Shown piece after piece: positions 42,279 to 51,990 of a stretch of 64,000 nt of DNA. A model generated the notes under the pieces. The model had not been told where the DNA came from. It saw only the letters and a list, made by a program, of their open reading frames with translations, and did not search any database. Positions within the stretch are counted from its first letter, which is position 1. Every line of letters begins with the position of its first letter. Made by a program: the position numbers and the translations under genes. Source of the DNA: Larix kaempferi (Eukaryota; Streptophyta; Pinopsida; Pinales; Pinaceae); assembly GCA_027924585.1 (NCBI GenBank), contig BSBM01000050.1:3596001-3660000 (forward strand). The letters run 5' to 3'.

Positions 42279-42983
42279 TGTTAACACCCAAAAAGTGTTC
42301 ACTACCTCATCTACCTCATTACATGGCTCATTTGTCCATTTTCCTATCATATTTCCCTTAAAAACCCTGAAAATCCCACGAAAAAGCCTCCAAAAGGCCA
42401 CAAAACCATCAAAATAGCCTCAAAAAGGCTAAAAAACCCCCTTTTTCCTCCAAAAATAGCAAAATCCCTCTAAAAAGGGAATAAAAAATATAAAATAATG
42501 AGGAAAAGGAGGAAAAAACCCTATACAGCTGCCTTAAACCATATGGTTCCCAAAACCATGGGTCAGCACTCCACCACCAAAAAACTATAAATAGGTGATG
42601 GAGATCCCTTATTTCACATCCACAATCAAGTATACCCTTACTCTGCCAAAATCTCTCTCGAAACCCTAGTTCACCATTGAACTACTTTCACCTTGAGAGC
42701 CCCTTTTGGCCCATTTCCACCATTGGAGAAAGAGAAGGAGCACATTGGAGCTTGGAGCAACCCTCTTGGATATTGCAAGAGCTTCATCAACCTCCACATT
42801 GGAGGTAATATCAATACAAAACCATTGTTTATCTTTTGTTCTTTATGTTTCATGCATGTTTTTTAGATTAGTTTACATTTTTGTTTTAGCTTAATAATTT
42901 ACATTTACTGAACTGCTACTAAGGAGTCCATTCTCCTTAGTAGGTGCTCATTTGCACAAGCTAGGGGTAAAACCCTAGCTACA
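42279..42983 (+). repeat. Element C 3' LTR
   Basis: The 705 bp copy pairs with 28743-29447. Six substitutions were counted by eye: C/T, T/G, A/G, A/G and a two-base change near 42858. No indels. Confidence 0.95.
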
Positions 42984-42988
42984 GCTAG
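42984..42988. repeat. Target-site duplication GCTAG, right copy (element C)
   Basis: Identical to 28738-28742 and directly follows the terminal ACA of element C. Confidence 0.94.
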
Positions 42989-43592
42989 GCACGGTCATTG
43001 TAGACCTGCGAAAAGAGAACGGGGACCTACAAACAAGGGCAGTGCCAAGCACACCACTATAGCAGATTGAAGAGAGGAAGAACGCGATTGAATAAGATTC
43101 GATAGAGATCGTAGCACTGGATAAAACAGCGTAGACAATCACAGAAGACATCACACAATTTTCGGGAAGCTTGGTACAGAATGAGCAGTTGCATCAGTTG
43201 AACGTGCAACTCAGCGAAGCAAAAGCGCAGATGGAGATATTGAGGGGATCGCTTAAGGAAATGCTGCTATTTGCGCAAATGACAAAGGAAATAGAACTGA
43301 AAGAACTACAGCATTGGGTCAACAAGGCACACACAAGACAACAAAGAAGAACAACGCACTTGAACGAGCTGCAGACAAAGGCCGAGCAGTTGGAAGTCAA
43401 ACCAATGGAAGGAATGATGAAGATCAAAGAGGAGTTGGAGAAAGCGCAGTAGATGGGTGGTGAACACTCGACAAATCAGGAAGTAGAAGATGGTGCAGCA
43501 CTTAAGGCATTGGAAAAAGAAGCTGTCGACCAAATTACGACAGCATATGATGACTTCAAGAAGCAGGTAAACGCATCAGCAGTTTCTAGCTG
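42989..43592 (+). pseudogene. Element B ORF3, C-terminal coiled-coil part
   Basis: This is the continuation of ORF3 after element C. The open core 43171-43452 includes NEQLHQLNVQLSEAKAQME, LKEMLLFAQMTKEIELKEL and LNELQTKAEQLE, with leucine and other hydrophobics at heptad spacing, a classic coiled coil. It ends with a TAG (CAG-to-TAG type) and then continues to a stop (VSS-stop) near 43592. Oligomerisation is the likely property. The tail lies just upstream of the PPT, so ORF3 uses the full 3' end of the element. Confidence 0.6.
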
Positions 43593-43594
43593 AG

Positions 43595-43614
43595 GTGGCT
43601 CTAGGGAGAGCCAC
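43595..43614 (+). other. Hairpin next to the element B polypurine tract
   Basis: GTGGCTCT-AGGG-AGAGCCAC forms a perfect 8 bp stem with a 4 base loop, followed by seven T. Element D has GTGGCT..AGCCAC at the same place (49804-49823). See findings. Confidence 0.75.
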
Positions 43615-43618
43615 TTTT

Positions 43619-43631
43619 TTTGTTGGGGGCC
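43619..43631 (+). other. Element B polypurine tract
   Basis: TTTGTTGGGGGCC directly precedes the 3' LTR. Element D has the same TTGGGGGCC next to its 3' LTR. Confidence 0.8.
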
Positions 43632-44996
43632 TGTTGGAATGGGTCTAGAGCGCACAAGTGTGGAACCCCCAAGTGGCGAAAGCCGAAAGGTTCATCGACA
43701 TGAACAAAGTACCGGTCGCAAAGCATAAAAGAGCCGATATATACGAAAGTATTTGGTTAAGTCAGTTAGCAATGGGTCATTCAGACCATTTTGTAACGGC
43801 CAAGTGAGCCTATAAGTAGAAGTACGATTGTAATCCTAAGGGCATATTTGCATCTATATTTTTTCTAATCTTTTGGATTGATCTATTGGAGCATCTATCC
43901 AGTTTTGGTATGTTCGATCGTAGCGACTGCTCTGAGTTTGTAATGGTTCTGCGATGTATGATAAATAATGGGAACGATTGATATATGTCTTATTAGTTTT
44001 TCATACATTCATAATAGAACAATTCAAATGCATAAACATGATCACTTAGAAGAGAGACAAATCACAAAACAATAACACAAGAATTTATCCTGGGAAACCC
44101 AAACGGGAGAAAAACTAGCATCATTCGTATAGAGATGATAATTATGAGATCAGAGTATAATCATAAAAGAGAAAAGATGGAAATGCTTTACAAAGATAGA
44201 AATCCTAAAATAGTCTTCTCCTGCTGCAGTGCAAACTTATCTCTTTGGGTAATGTGAACTTGTGTGAAGTGAGTGAGTGAATAATGAGGTGACTTTTCCC
44301 TCTTATTTATACAAGTTCCAAACTAGATTTTACCCTAGCTGAGTTGACTTCTCTATTTGAATGGGCTAACTACACTTGGGGGGCAATTAATAATTTAATT
44401 TTTAATCTTTTCTTTTACTTCTTTTCACCCCAAGGTTTACATTGATTATTTCGAGGGTTTACATAATTAATTACGTCAAGTTCAACTCCCTTAGGAGGTA
44501 CAATCAAGTACAATAAAAATAAAATAAATAATATCTTCCAAAGTTGCACAAAATCCAACATGTCTTTGTCTCTATCTCTTTTTATTTCATAGTGTTTGAT
44601 GTTTCATTGAGATCGCAGTAGATTTTTTCGCAGTTATGTTATGTACCGCAGATTCCTTGAACATGCTTTTATAATTTGTTTAATTTGTTAATTATGAGAT
44701 GGTATTGTGATTGATAAGAATAAGGATAATGGTTGATAGGTTGATAATATGATGTTCTGATGCGAATGCAAATCTCTAGCTTATGTTGCGAATGAGAGTG
44801 AGGTAATGCATGTCTTCTCACAATTGCGGAAACTTGGTTCCTGTAGCCCCCTTAGGCATCTCGGGTGAGACTTCACTCGCTCTGAGGGTGTTGTTGGAAA
44901 GGGTAAAACCTTTCTGGGCAGATGTTTAAGGGATTCTGGTCGATGTTTGTTGATAGCAGTGCGAAGTGAACCCCTGTCAACAGGATTGTGTCAACA
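43632..44996 (+). repeat. Element B 3' LTR, enlarged by solo LTR G
   Basis: The copy starts TGTTGGAATGGG and ends TGTCAACA. Without the 570 bp insertion and its extra TSD copy it is 790 bp, close to the 784 bp 5' LTR. Confidence 0.9.
43991..44560 (-). mobile_element. Solo LTR G inside element B 3' LTR
   Basis: The 570 bp insertion is flanked by TGTCT at 43986-43990 and 44561-44565. On the minus strand it starts TGTTGGATTTTGTG and ends ACTAATA (ACTAACA would be canonical). A TATA-like box on the minus strand (TGTATAAATAAG) lies near 44308-44322. No PBS, PPT or coding sequence is present, so it is best read as a solo LTR left by recombination. Confidence 0.8.
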
Positions 44997-45001
44997 CATG
45001 G
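44997..45001. repeat. Target-site duplication CATGG, right copy (element B)
   Basis: Identical to 18440-18444. Confidence 0.93.
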
Positions 45002-46777
45002 CATATTGTTTATCTACTAACGATGTGCCTAGCGTTGTTTGGGATGTGGATACTAGAGCTTTGAGAAACATGACATATGATAGGTCACTATTCAATAGGA
45101 TTTAGGATCAAGAGGGAGGCATGCTTGTGGATCTTGATAATGATTCCATGTACCCTGTGAGAGGAGTTGGCTCCATTTCATTTTAGATACCCTTTAGTGA
45201 TGTTCTTGAGCTGAGTGATATTTTATTTGCTTCAGGTTTGAGGAAAATCCTTTTTTCAATTTCTTGAATGACATATATACATTGGGGAGTTTCTTTTGAG
45301 GGACAATAGTGCACCGTTAGTTTTTGTAGACTATCAAGTCCTAGGACTTTGGCTAGAGGGGTGAAAGAGGGTGGCCTTTATAGGTTACTTGTTAATCCAA
45401 CAACACTCACACATTTGAATGGGAGGTTGGTATGGGCTTCTATTTCTCAAAAGAAACGTGAAGAGATAGGTTACGATCCTTGCACTTTTATTGTGAGATA
45501 TTTCAATGTGGAGGGTCTCCTCCCTTGATCAAGGAGAATGTGGAGATTGCTGATCTAGTGGCTCAGGAGCATGTAGTGGTGAGTGTACCATCCAAGATAT
45601 ATATAGCATTGGTTTCTTACATACATGAGACTTCCAATTGTACAGAGTAGGAGGGGTGTGATGATGAGATTTACTTCATTTATGATTTTTCTAGTTATTC
45701 ATCGAAGAGGTCTGATGCCTAAATGGAGGATGTTGTTGAGACTAATCTAGAGTTGCAGCTAATGGGAATATTATAGAGTACAAAGCCAAGGATTTTGGAT
45801 TCTCAGAGAGAGGGAGTTTCCCTTGATGATACTCTTACTTCAAGACTCTCTTGAGATGAGGGATTTGTCCTAGTTGAATATAGTTCAATTGCTAGAGGAT
45901 TTGAGGTGCATGAGAGGGATTCTCATGATGGTAGGTCGACGATGACCTTTTCATAGTTCAATGACTATACCATGCGCTTTTCATATTAGGATCGATTTGG
46001 TCTTGCATGGACATATGATTATCTTTGAAGGTTGTTCAGGTCAACATATGATGTGATACTTGTTGATGTTGACTTGTGATGTCGAGGATGATGAAGGGTG
46101 GTAGTTGATTGTTCTTCTAGGGAGACATTCCTATATCTTCACATGTGCTCATTATTCTTTAGATGATCAAAATGTTGTGATGGAATGGTTGATGTATTTG
46201 TTGTAGATGATAGTGGTTGATTTCAAGATCACAACCAGTATTTATTTGTAGATAAAAGATTTGGTGGAGTTGCAGAAGGAGTCGATAGGTGTTGGTGTGA
46301 ACATTTTCCTCGTAAAGAGGGAGTGCTAGACTTTTGGGTTACTCCTAAATTTTTTACACCATGTTTGGGGTGCTTCATGAGATTTGGGGTACATGGTGTA
46401 TGTTCAGCTCCTGGATGGTTTGATGGATTGTAGCATGAGAGATGGTCCGTGATAGATTACACACATTGATAGCTTTCCCAGAGGATTCCAGACCTTATAT
46501 GATCAGTGGTTGTGTTCTTCCCTAATATCATGTTGGATATCTCTTTCCCATATGGCGGATGCCATGCATAATGGCCACATGGAGGATTCACATGGTGGGA
46601 GAACACCCTACAGGATATACGGATCATTGTGCATTATGGAAGAGGGCTACAAGTCATATATGGAATGTGGTAGCTTGTTTTACTATTTAGAGGATTGAAA
46701 ATGGCTTGGGAATGCTTGGGGCCTCAACAATGTCTTAGCAATGGGTAGTTTCCCTAGTGGAGTACTTTGCTTTGGAG
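45002..46777 (+). pseudogene. pol: Element F copia protease/pre-integrase remnant and decayed pol
   Basis: Directly after element B the copia sequence continues with VVWDVDTRALRNMTYDRSLF (45035-45100), a decayed copia protease start where W..DSGAS.HMT is expected. Further on, GVKEGGLYRLLVNP (about 45360) matches the pre-integrase block. Beyond ~45450 only scattered open pieces remain, and I find no convincing integrase core or reverse transcriptase. Numerous stops are present. The segment ends at the element D insertion. Confidence 0.6.
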
Positions 46778-46782
46778 GATGG
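46778..46782. repeat. Target-site duplication GATGG, left copy (element D)
   Basis: GATGG precedes the left terminus of element D and recurs at 58746-58750. Confidence 0.9.
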
Positions 46783-47388
46783 TGTTGACCAACACAACCT
46801 CGGATGATAGGGGTTCGCCTTACTATCAACACATACCACAGTCTCCCTAGGCACTGGCCCGAGCAGGTTTGAGCCCGCCCAACAACACTCGTAGAGTAGA
46901 TGAGGTCTCACCCGATGCGTCCAGGAAGAGCAGACGGAACCATGTTTCCACCGAGGGAGGAGGAGAGTTGTGGTTGTATGGACTAGCTCTATTGCAGTAC
47001 TTAAACAGAAACTTTAAACATTCGACATGGAGTTATAACATATTACTTAATCGCAACATTTATCATCCCAGCAACAATAAGCAGACATTGAATCAAGAAA
47101 ATATAACAACATTCATATATCACAACATTGCACAAAGATCGTACCAAAACATCATCATTATATTACTGTCACAGTCGTATACCAAAATCAAAACATAGAT
47201 CTTCGTACACATACTTCTCCTTTCTCTCGCCAACTCTCTATCTTCTTCTCCTGCGTTCTTCTCTCTAACACTTACAACTCTCATCTATTTATAGGCTTCT
47301 GCCATTACAATGTTTGTCCACTTACTAACGACTTCCTAACCGACACTATGGACAAATGACCCAATATCTAATTGACTCGGTCCAAATG

Positions 47389-47832
47389 TGATCCGGATCT
47401 TGGGGGCTGAGACCCGGAAGGCTTGAATGCCGAGAGAGGAGGAGATTAAGCATGCAAATCTGTCATAAAATTCACATGAAAACCCTAATATTGCATAAGA
47501 ATAAGCATGAACAAAAACACATGAAGTGAATGGGAGGTGAGGCTCAAAGAGCAGCCCCACCTCTAAAACTAATTACCAATAACTCACTCAGATCTAAATA
47601 ATCTCACAATGAACAATAGAAAATATGAGAGAAACCAAATGAGTAACTTGATATCATGAGAAGGCTTGTTAGGCCTTTATATAGCATTATTACAATGTGT
47701 TTTGAGGCTATACCATGGGCCAAAACTATGTACTACTAAATACCATGGATGAGAGAGGGTGGCCTCTCTATTTAATACTCTTATGGCTTATACATCCGAA
47801 TTTAGACCATATGCCCCCTAAAATTCGGATCA
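47389..47832 (-). repeat. Element E 3' LTR
   Basis: The 444 bp copy is the left LTR. Its minus-strand TATA box (GCTATATAAAGG) is at 47674-47685. Confidence 0.93.
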
Positions 47833-47845
47833 TTCCTCCCCCCTT
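47833..47845 (-). other. Element E polypurine tract
   Basis: On the minus strand AAGGGGGGAGGAA directly precedes the 3' LTR. Confidence 0.88.
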
Positions 47846-47905
47846 AGAAAATGATGGTCCCCATCATTTCATGCTAAAAAGAGACCCATGATTACACTGT
47901 GCTAG

Positions 47906-48484
47906 CTACCAATGAAGAGAAGGGTTTTGTGTGGTTGACCCATAACCATGATGGCAATGACAAGCTTGATTCCAATGACGAGAAGAGTTTTGTGTGGTTG
48001 ACTCAAAACCATGGGTTTTGTGTGGTTGACCCATAACTGTGGGTTTTATGTGGTTGACCCATAACCATGGTGGCAATGACAAGCTTGTTTCCACTGAAGA
48101 GAAGGGTTTTGTGTGGTTAACCCATAACCGTGGGTTTTGTGTGGTTGACCCACAACCATGATTACAATACATAACTATGGGTTTTGTGTGGTTGACCCAT
48201 AACCATAGGTTTTGTGTGGTTAACCCATAACCATGGGTTTTGTGTGGTTGACCCATAACCATGATTACATTAAGATTTTTAAAAAATTGAAAATTCATGA
48301 TCTTTGGTGCAGTTGATGTCTTGCTGCAAATCCATTCATAGCTTCTGATGCATGTACTGAAATTGAATTCCATTGAAAACCCATTTGAGATCTCGAAGAG
48401 ACCTTTCCATCCATATAACATACTTGCTCTGGGGTGGCCCAGAGATTGAGAAAATGTTTGTTGAAGCTCAAGAGACGCGCGCAC
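47906..48484 (-). other. Open repeat frame in element E interior
   Basis: A 192-codon minus-strand frame is open, but its C-terminal half is only a translation of the ~30 bp tandem repeat (repeated VNHTKP and GQPHKTHG). The N-terminal half shows no recognised domain. I do not treat it as a supported gene. Confidence 0.3.
47924..48268. repeat. ~30 bp tandem repeat GGGTTTTGTGTGGTTGACCC in element E
   Basis: Ten or so copies of GGGTTTTGTGTGGTTGACCC followed by ATAACCAT form a nearly continuous array. The unit contains the short inverted pair GGGTT/AACCC. Confidence 0.88.
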
Positions 48485-48494
48485 ACTATTTTGC

Positions 48495-49020
48495 GGACAT
48501 CTGTTGCTTCAATCGATGATATCTCTCAAACCAGAAAGCCAAATAAAAAACCGTGAAATACCCATTTTAGCTGACAGAAATAGCTTTCCAATGAGCTATG
48601 GTAGAGCCTCTGAAACGTTATATGGAGTCTGTAACACTTGTTTAAAGTGTTTGTACGTCCGGCCGCATTGTGTACAAACATGTGTTACTTCAAACAAGCA
48701 TATCTCACAAACCAGGAAACGAAATGAAATTCCGTGAAATACCCATTTTAGCAGACGGAAAGAGCTTTCTAATGAGCTATAGTAGAGCCTTTGAAACATT
48801 CTATGGAGTTAGTAGTACTTGTTTAAAGTTGTTGTACGTCCGGCCGTATTATGCACAAACATATGCTACTTCAAACAAGCATATCTCACAAACCAGGAAA
48901 CAAAATGAAATTCCGTGAAATACCCATTTGAGCTGACAGAAATACCTTTCGGATGAGCTATGGTAGAGCCTCTGAAACATCCTGTGCAGTCTATGGAACC
49001 TGTTCAAAGTTCGCTGAATG
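48495..49020. repeat. ~180 bp tandem repeat (three copies) in element E
   Basis: Copies start near 48495, 48674 and 48854. Shared blocks are AAGCATATCTCACAAACCAG, CCGTGAAATACCCATTT and GAGCTATGGTAGAGCC. Copies two and three are most alike and the third is truncated or diverged at its end. Confidence 0.88.
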
Positions 49021-49137
49021 TGAGAGTGTTGAGTATAGAGATGCCAAGGGTTTGTAGAGAAGCATGGGTTGTTGTAGAGGTTGTGGAACCTCTGCTGAAC
49101 CCGCATAATCCTTCAAAATATTGTCCCAATGGAGAGC

Positions 49138-49155
49138 GTACCCGCTCTGATACCA
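49138..49155 (-). other. Element E primer binding site
   Basis: On the minus strand TGGTATCAGAGCGGGTAC lies one base after the 5' LTR. The first twelve bases are the exact initiator-Met tRNA complement used by plant copia and TRIM elements. Confidence 0.93.
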
Positions 49156-49156
49156 C

Positions 49157-49600
49157 TGATCCAGATCTTGGGGGCTGAGACCCGGAAGGCTTGAATGCCG
49201 AGAGAGGAGGAGATTAAGCATGCAAATCTGTCATAAAATTCACATAAAAACCCTAATATTGCATAAGAATAAGCATGAACAAAAACACATGAAGTGAATG
49301 GGAGGTGAGGCTCAAAGAGCAGCCCCACCTCTAAAACTAATTACCAATAACTCACTCAGATCTAAATAATCTCACAATGAACAATAGAAAATATGAGAGA
49401 AACCAAATGAGTAACTTGATATCATGAGAAGGCTTGCTAGGCCTTTATATAGCATTATTACAATGTGTTTTGAGGCTATACCATGGGCCAAAACTATGTG
49501 CTACTAAATACCATGGATGAGAGAGGGTGGCCTCTCTATTTAATACTTTTATGGCTTATACATCCGAATTTAGACCATATGCCCCCTAAAATTCGGATCA
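49157..49600 (-). repeat. Element E 5' LTR
   Basis: The right 444 bp LTR lies next to the PBS. Its minus-strand TATA box is near 49442-49453. AAATG at 49601-49605 is the second TSD copy. Confidence 0.93.
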
Positions 49601-49785
49601 AAATGACCCAAAAACCCGCATACCGCGGTACAACTGACTCAATATTAGATAACATGTGGTCCAAGTGACCCAAAACCCGCCAACTGCGGTATACTTTAAC
49701 ACAAAATACTCCTTCCGCGCCCTCATCCGATGTGTCGCAACGTCGGCAGTGCTGCGACATTTCCTCATCGAACCGCCTGCCAACA

Positions 49786-49797
49786 GGCCCCCAACAC
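49786..49797 (-). other. Element D polypurine tract
   Basis: On the minus strand GTGTTGGGGGCC precedes the 3' LTR start TGTTGGCAGG. It matches the element B tract. Confidence 0.82.
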
Positions 49798-51060
49798 AAT
49801 CTTGTGGCTTGCCCTCGAGCCACGTCAACTGCTGGACATAATACACGCTGTGGTCTTTACTTTGAAGTCTGCATATGGTTTTTCGACATTGTTGCAACTG
49901 TTCTTGTTGTCTAGATCACGCGGTGTTGTCCTGTGCTTTCTGCTACACTGATCAGTGTCTCGTTGTTATGTAAGTATTACTTGAAAGTGGGGATCCCCCA
50001 ACCATGTACGTCTCAAACGCATCCTCGAGTCTCTATGAATGGTACAGACGGGATGGAAAAGAGGACGAACAATACCAAGGTGTGAAATTAGCCGATGACT
50101 CTGGCACATCTGTTTCGCATCGACAAACGGCTCCTACTATGGTTGGGGAGCTACCAACCCAACCATCTCATTGGTCAAGAAGAGAACAATCCTTCGAACA
50201 ACTACTATGTACTTAAACATGTTGGACCGGCCCTTGGCTCGGTCATACCACAGTGTAAATGCACCTGCCATATCAAGGCGCTCAGGGACACTCGTCATTC
50301 GGGATCGCAAGGCCCCTAGGGTGCTGCCACGAGAAATGAAGTGAAGCATTTCCACAGCCTCCTTGGAATTCCTCACAACTCAACTCGCAAACTAATCTAA
50401 CAGCATAACCATGCTATTTCGGAAATACTTCTTGGTAACGAACTACCATCGGCCTCTGCTACTTATAGTCGGACCATTCTCAGGTCACGACGGTGGGAAT
50501 TATGCCCCATTACCTCGCATTTGCGTGTGTGAACCCATAGACTGACGCAGTGGGTGGCGACCATGCTGCCACCGAAGATCCCACGTGCCGACGTGTGAGT
50601 AATCTCCTCACATCTTTCTGATCGTACCGGCCCAGCATTCCATGTGCAAAACATACCATCGTCATGTGGTAACCAGGCTGAATCTAGCAGGCGCAATCAT
50701 GTATAGGGATGATGTCACAGGGTCATAAGATGTTAGCAGAACAATAGTCACAACACTGCCCCATACCCCCAAATCCTCTGTAATCATCACAAATCCTACA
50801 TTAACTCAACCAAATATGTCGTCGATCCTGGTCGCAACGTTGTCATGTGTATCCGACTGCTTCAAACTTGTGGCACAAGCCTCCTTGCTTACACATTCCT
50901 TCTTCTGTTGGTGTGCCATCGACCACCAAACAACCTGCAACACACACACTTTTTTTTTTTTTCCGATGCGACTCAGGCATCTCACTATTCCAAGCCCGAC
51001 CGATAGGGCTTCAACCTGTGAGCATTTACCAGCTTGGGGAGTATCACCCCATCCAACTGC
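49798..51060 (-). other. Element D post-pol region without ORF3
   Basis: About 1.26 kb lie between integrase and PPT. One block (50137-50376, HFISRGSTLGALRSRMTSV) matches the short post-pol frame of element B, but nothing like ORF3 is present. A PPT-adjacent hairpin lies at 49804-49823. The remainder shows no domain. Confidence 0.6.
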
Positions 51061-51990
51061 TGCAACTGAACCGCTCCTCTTGAAGTAATATTACCGATGC
51101 GATATAGACCCAGCCAATGCATCTACAATTTTCCTAGATGTTTCATAAACTTGCTATCGTACAATAGCACCAAGTCGCCTTGCTGAAACTATTTACTTTT
51201 GATGTGGCGATCATGCCATGCCTTCTGGCGATCCTTCTCCACCCCTTGGTGAAAGCCAGCGATAAATCGATCCTCTTCCAGCTGCACCAATTGCGCTAGA
51301 TGTTCATCTAATGCTGCGACATCATCCATGCCCATAACAGTCGCAATTCGTACACTCGGAACAATGTACTCCATTGGCATAATCGCTTATTTCCCATATA
51401 CCAGCCTAAAAGGTGTCTAACCAGTCAACTTTTAACATGTGGTGCGATAGGCCCACAACACAGCTGGGATTTTCAGATCCCAGTCATCGCGGTTCGCATT
51501 GCACACCTTTGTCAGCGCATGCTCCAATACCTTGTTAAACACCTCCACCGTTCCATTCGCCTGAGGATAATAGGGTGTACTTTTCTTATGCTGTATCTGC
51601 AACTCCTCCGTCAATGCACTGATGGTGCGATTAAGAAAGTGATTGCCTTGATAACTCAACAAAATCTTAGGGCAGTTGAAACGAGTTATAATGTGATCAA
51701 ACAAAAATCGAGCAGCCGTCATTGCGGAACAATCAACTATGCGTTTCCACCTCGGCCCATCGGGTCAAATACTCTGTCGCCGTGATGATGTACCGCGCAC
51801 CCGTATGTTTCCCTAGTGGAGTGATCGGCCCGACAAAATCCACAGCCCATTTTTCGAACGGTTGCAATGTCACTTGAGGTAGCAGTGGAATCTCGTCACG
51901 TCTGGACGGCTTGCTAGTTCGCTGACAAACATCGCAAGACCGCGCCTAGTCTGTCGCATTATTATGTAATGTGGGCCACCAAAGCTCTGC
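51061..51990 (-). pseudogene. pol: Element D integrase
   Basis: On the minus strand the N-terminal zinc region ends CDVCQRTSKPS near 51930. Asp 1 is in VDFVGPI (about 51835). The second catalytic block reads LLSYQGNHF, with Tyr where B has Asp (MSDQGSHF). Glu is in NGTVEVFNK (about 51555). The C-terminal part (51189-51380) has PMEYIVPSVRIA and FIAGFHQGVEKD. Stops near 51947, 51420 and 51189 and a frame change near 51730 interrupt it. The D-to-Y change alone would abolish catalysis. Confidence 0.82.

Larger units (their letters stand above)
28743..42983 (+). mobile_element. Element C: young Tat-like Ty3/gypsy element with dual RNase H
   Basis: A full-length 14.2 kb plus-strand element has two 705 bp LTRs differing at six positions by eye, and a perfect 5 bp TSD. 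Order: LTR, PBS, GC-rich repeat leader, gag with CCHC, protease (DEGAS), two further CCHC knuckles, RT, RNase H, integrase, a separate second RNase H ORF, a 3.6 kb repeat-rich 3' region, PPT, LTR. Despite the young LTRs, coding frames carry several stops and two frame changes, so the copy is not autonomous as read. It lies within ORF3 of element B. Confidence 0.95.
18445..44996 (+). mobile_element. Element B: Ty3/gypsy retrotransposon with third ORF, hosting elements C and G
   Basis: This plus-strand element has LTRs 18445-19228 and 43632-44996 (the latter enlarged by solo LTR G), a 5 bp TSD (CATGG), a PBS starting TGGTTCTGTTG, and a PPT ending TTGTTGGGGGCC. The order is gag, protease, a second gag-like segment, RT, RNase H, integrase and a separate ORF3. 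Without nested insertions it is about 11.7 kb. It is the same family as element D, shown by matching gag, pol, PBS and PPT. Many stops make B non-functional. LTR copies differ by about 10 percent by eye. Confidence 0.93.
47389..49600 (-). mobile_element. Element E: short non-autonomous LTR element (TRIM-like)
   Basis: A complete 2.2 kb minus-strand element has two 444 bp LTRs (47389-47832, 49157-49600) with TGATCC..GGATCA ends. It has a perfect TSD AAATG (47384-47388, 49601-49605), an initiator-Met-type PBS and a clean PPT. The 1.3 kb interior has no gag or pol. The LTRs differ at five positions by eye, so insertion is recent. It must be mobilised by enzymes of another element, probably copia-like judging from the PBS. 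Confidence 0.93.
46783..49785 (-). repeat. Element D 3' LTR, split by element E
   Basis: The LTR consists of 46783-47388 and 49606-49785, together 786 bp, matching 57960-58745. On the minus strand it starts TGTTGGCAGGCGG and ends TTGGTCAACA. A TATA box on the minus strand (CCTATAAATAG) is at 47286-47296. Confidence 0.9.

Noticed and set aside
43595-43625. Bacterial-type intrinsic terminator (hairpin plus T run)
   Set aside because: The context is a eukaryotic retrotransposon, directly before a polypurine tract. The hairpin is reported as a PPT-associated structure.
45002-46777. Intact copia RT and integrase in element F
   Set aside because: I could read only protease and pre-integrase remnants; no YVDD box or D,D,E core could be found by eye.
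47906-48484. 192-codon gene in element E
   Set aside because: Half of the frame is translated tandem repeat and the rest has no recognised domain.
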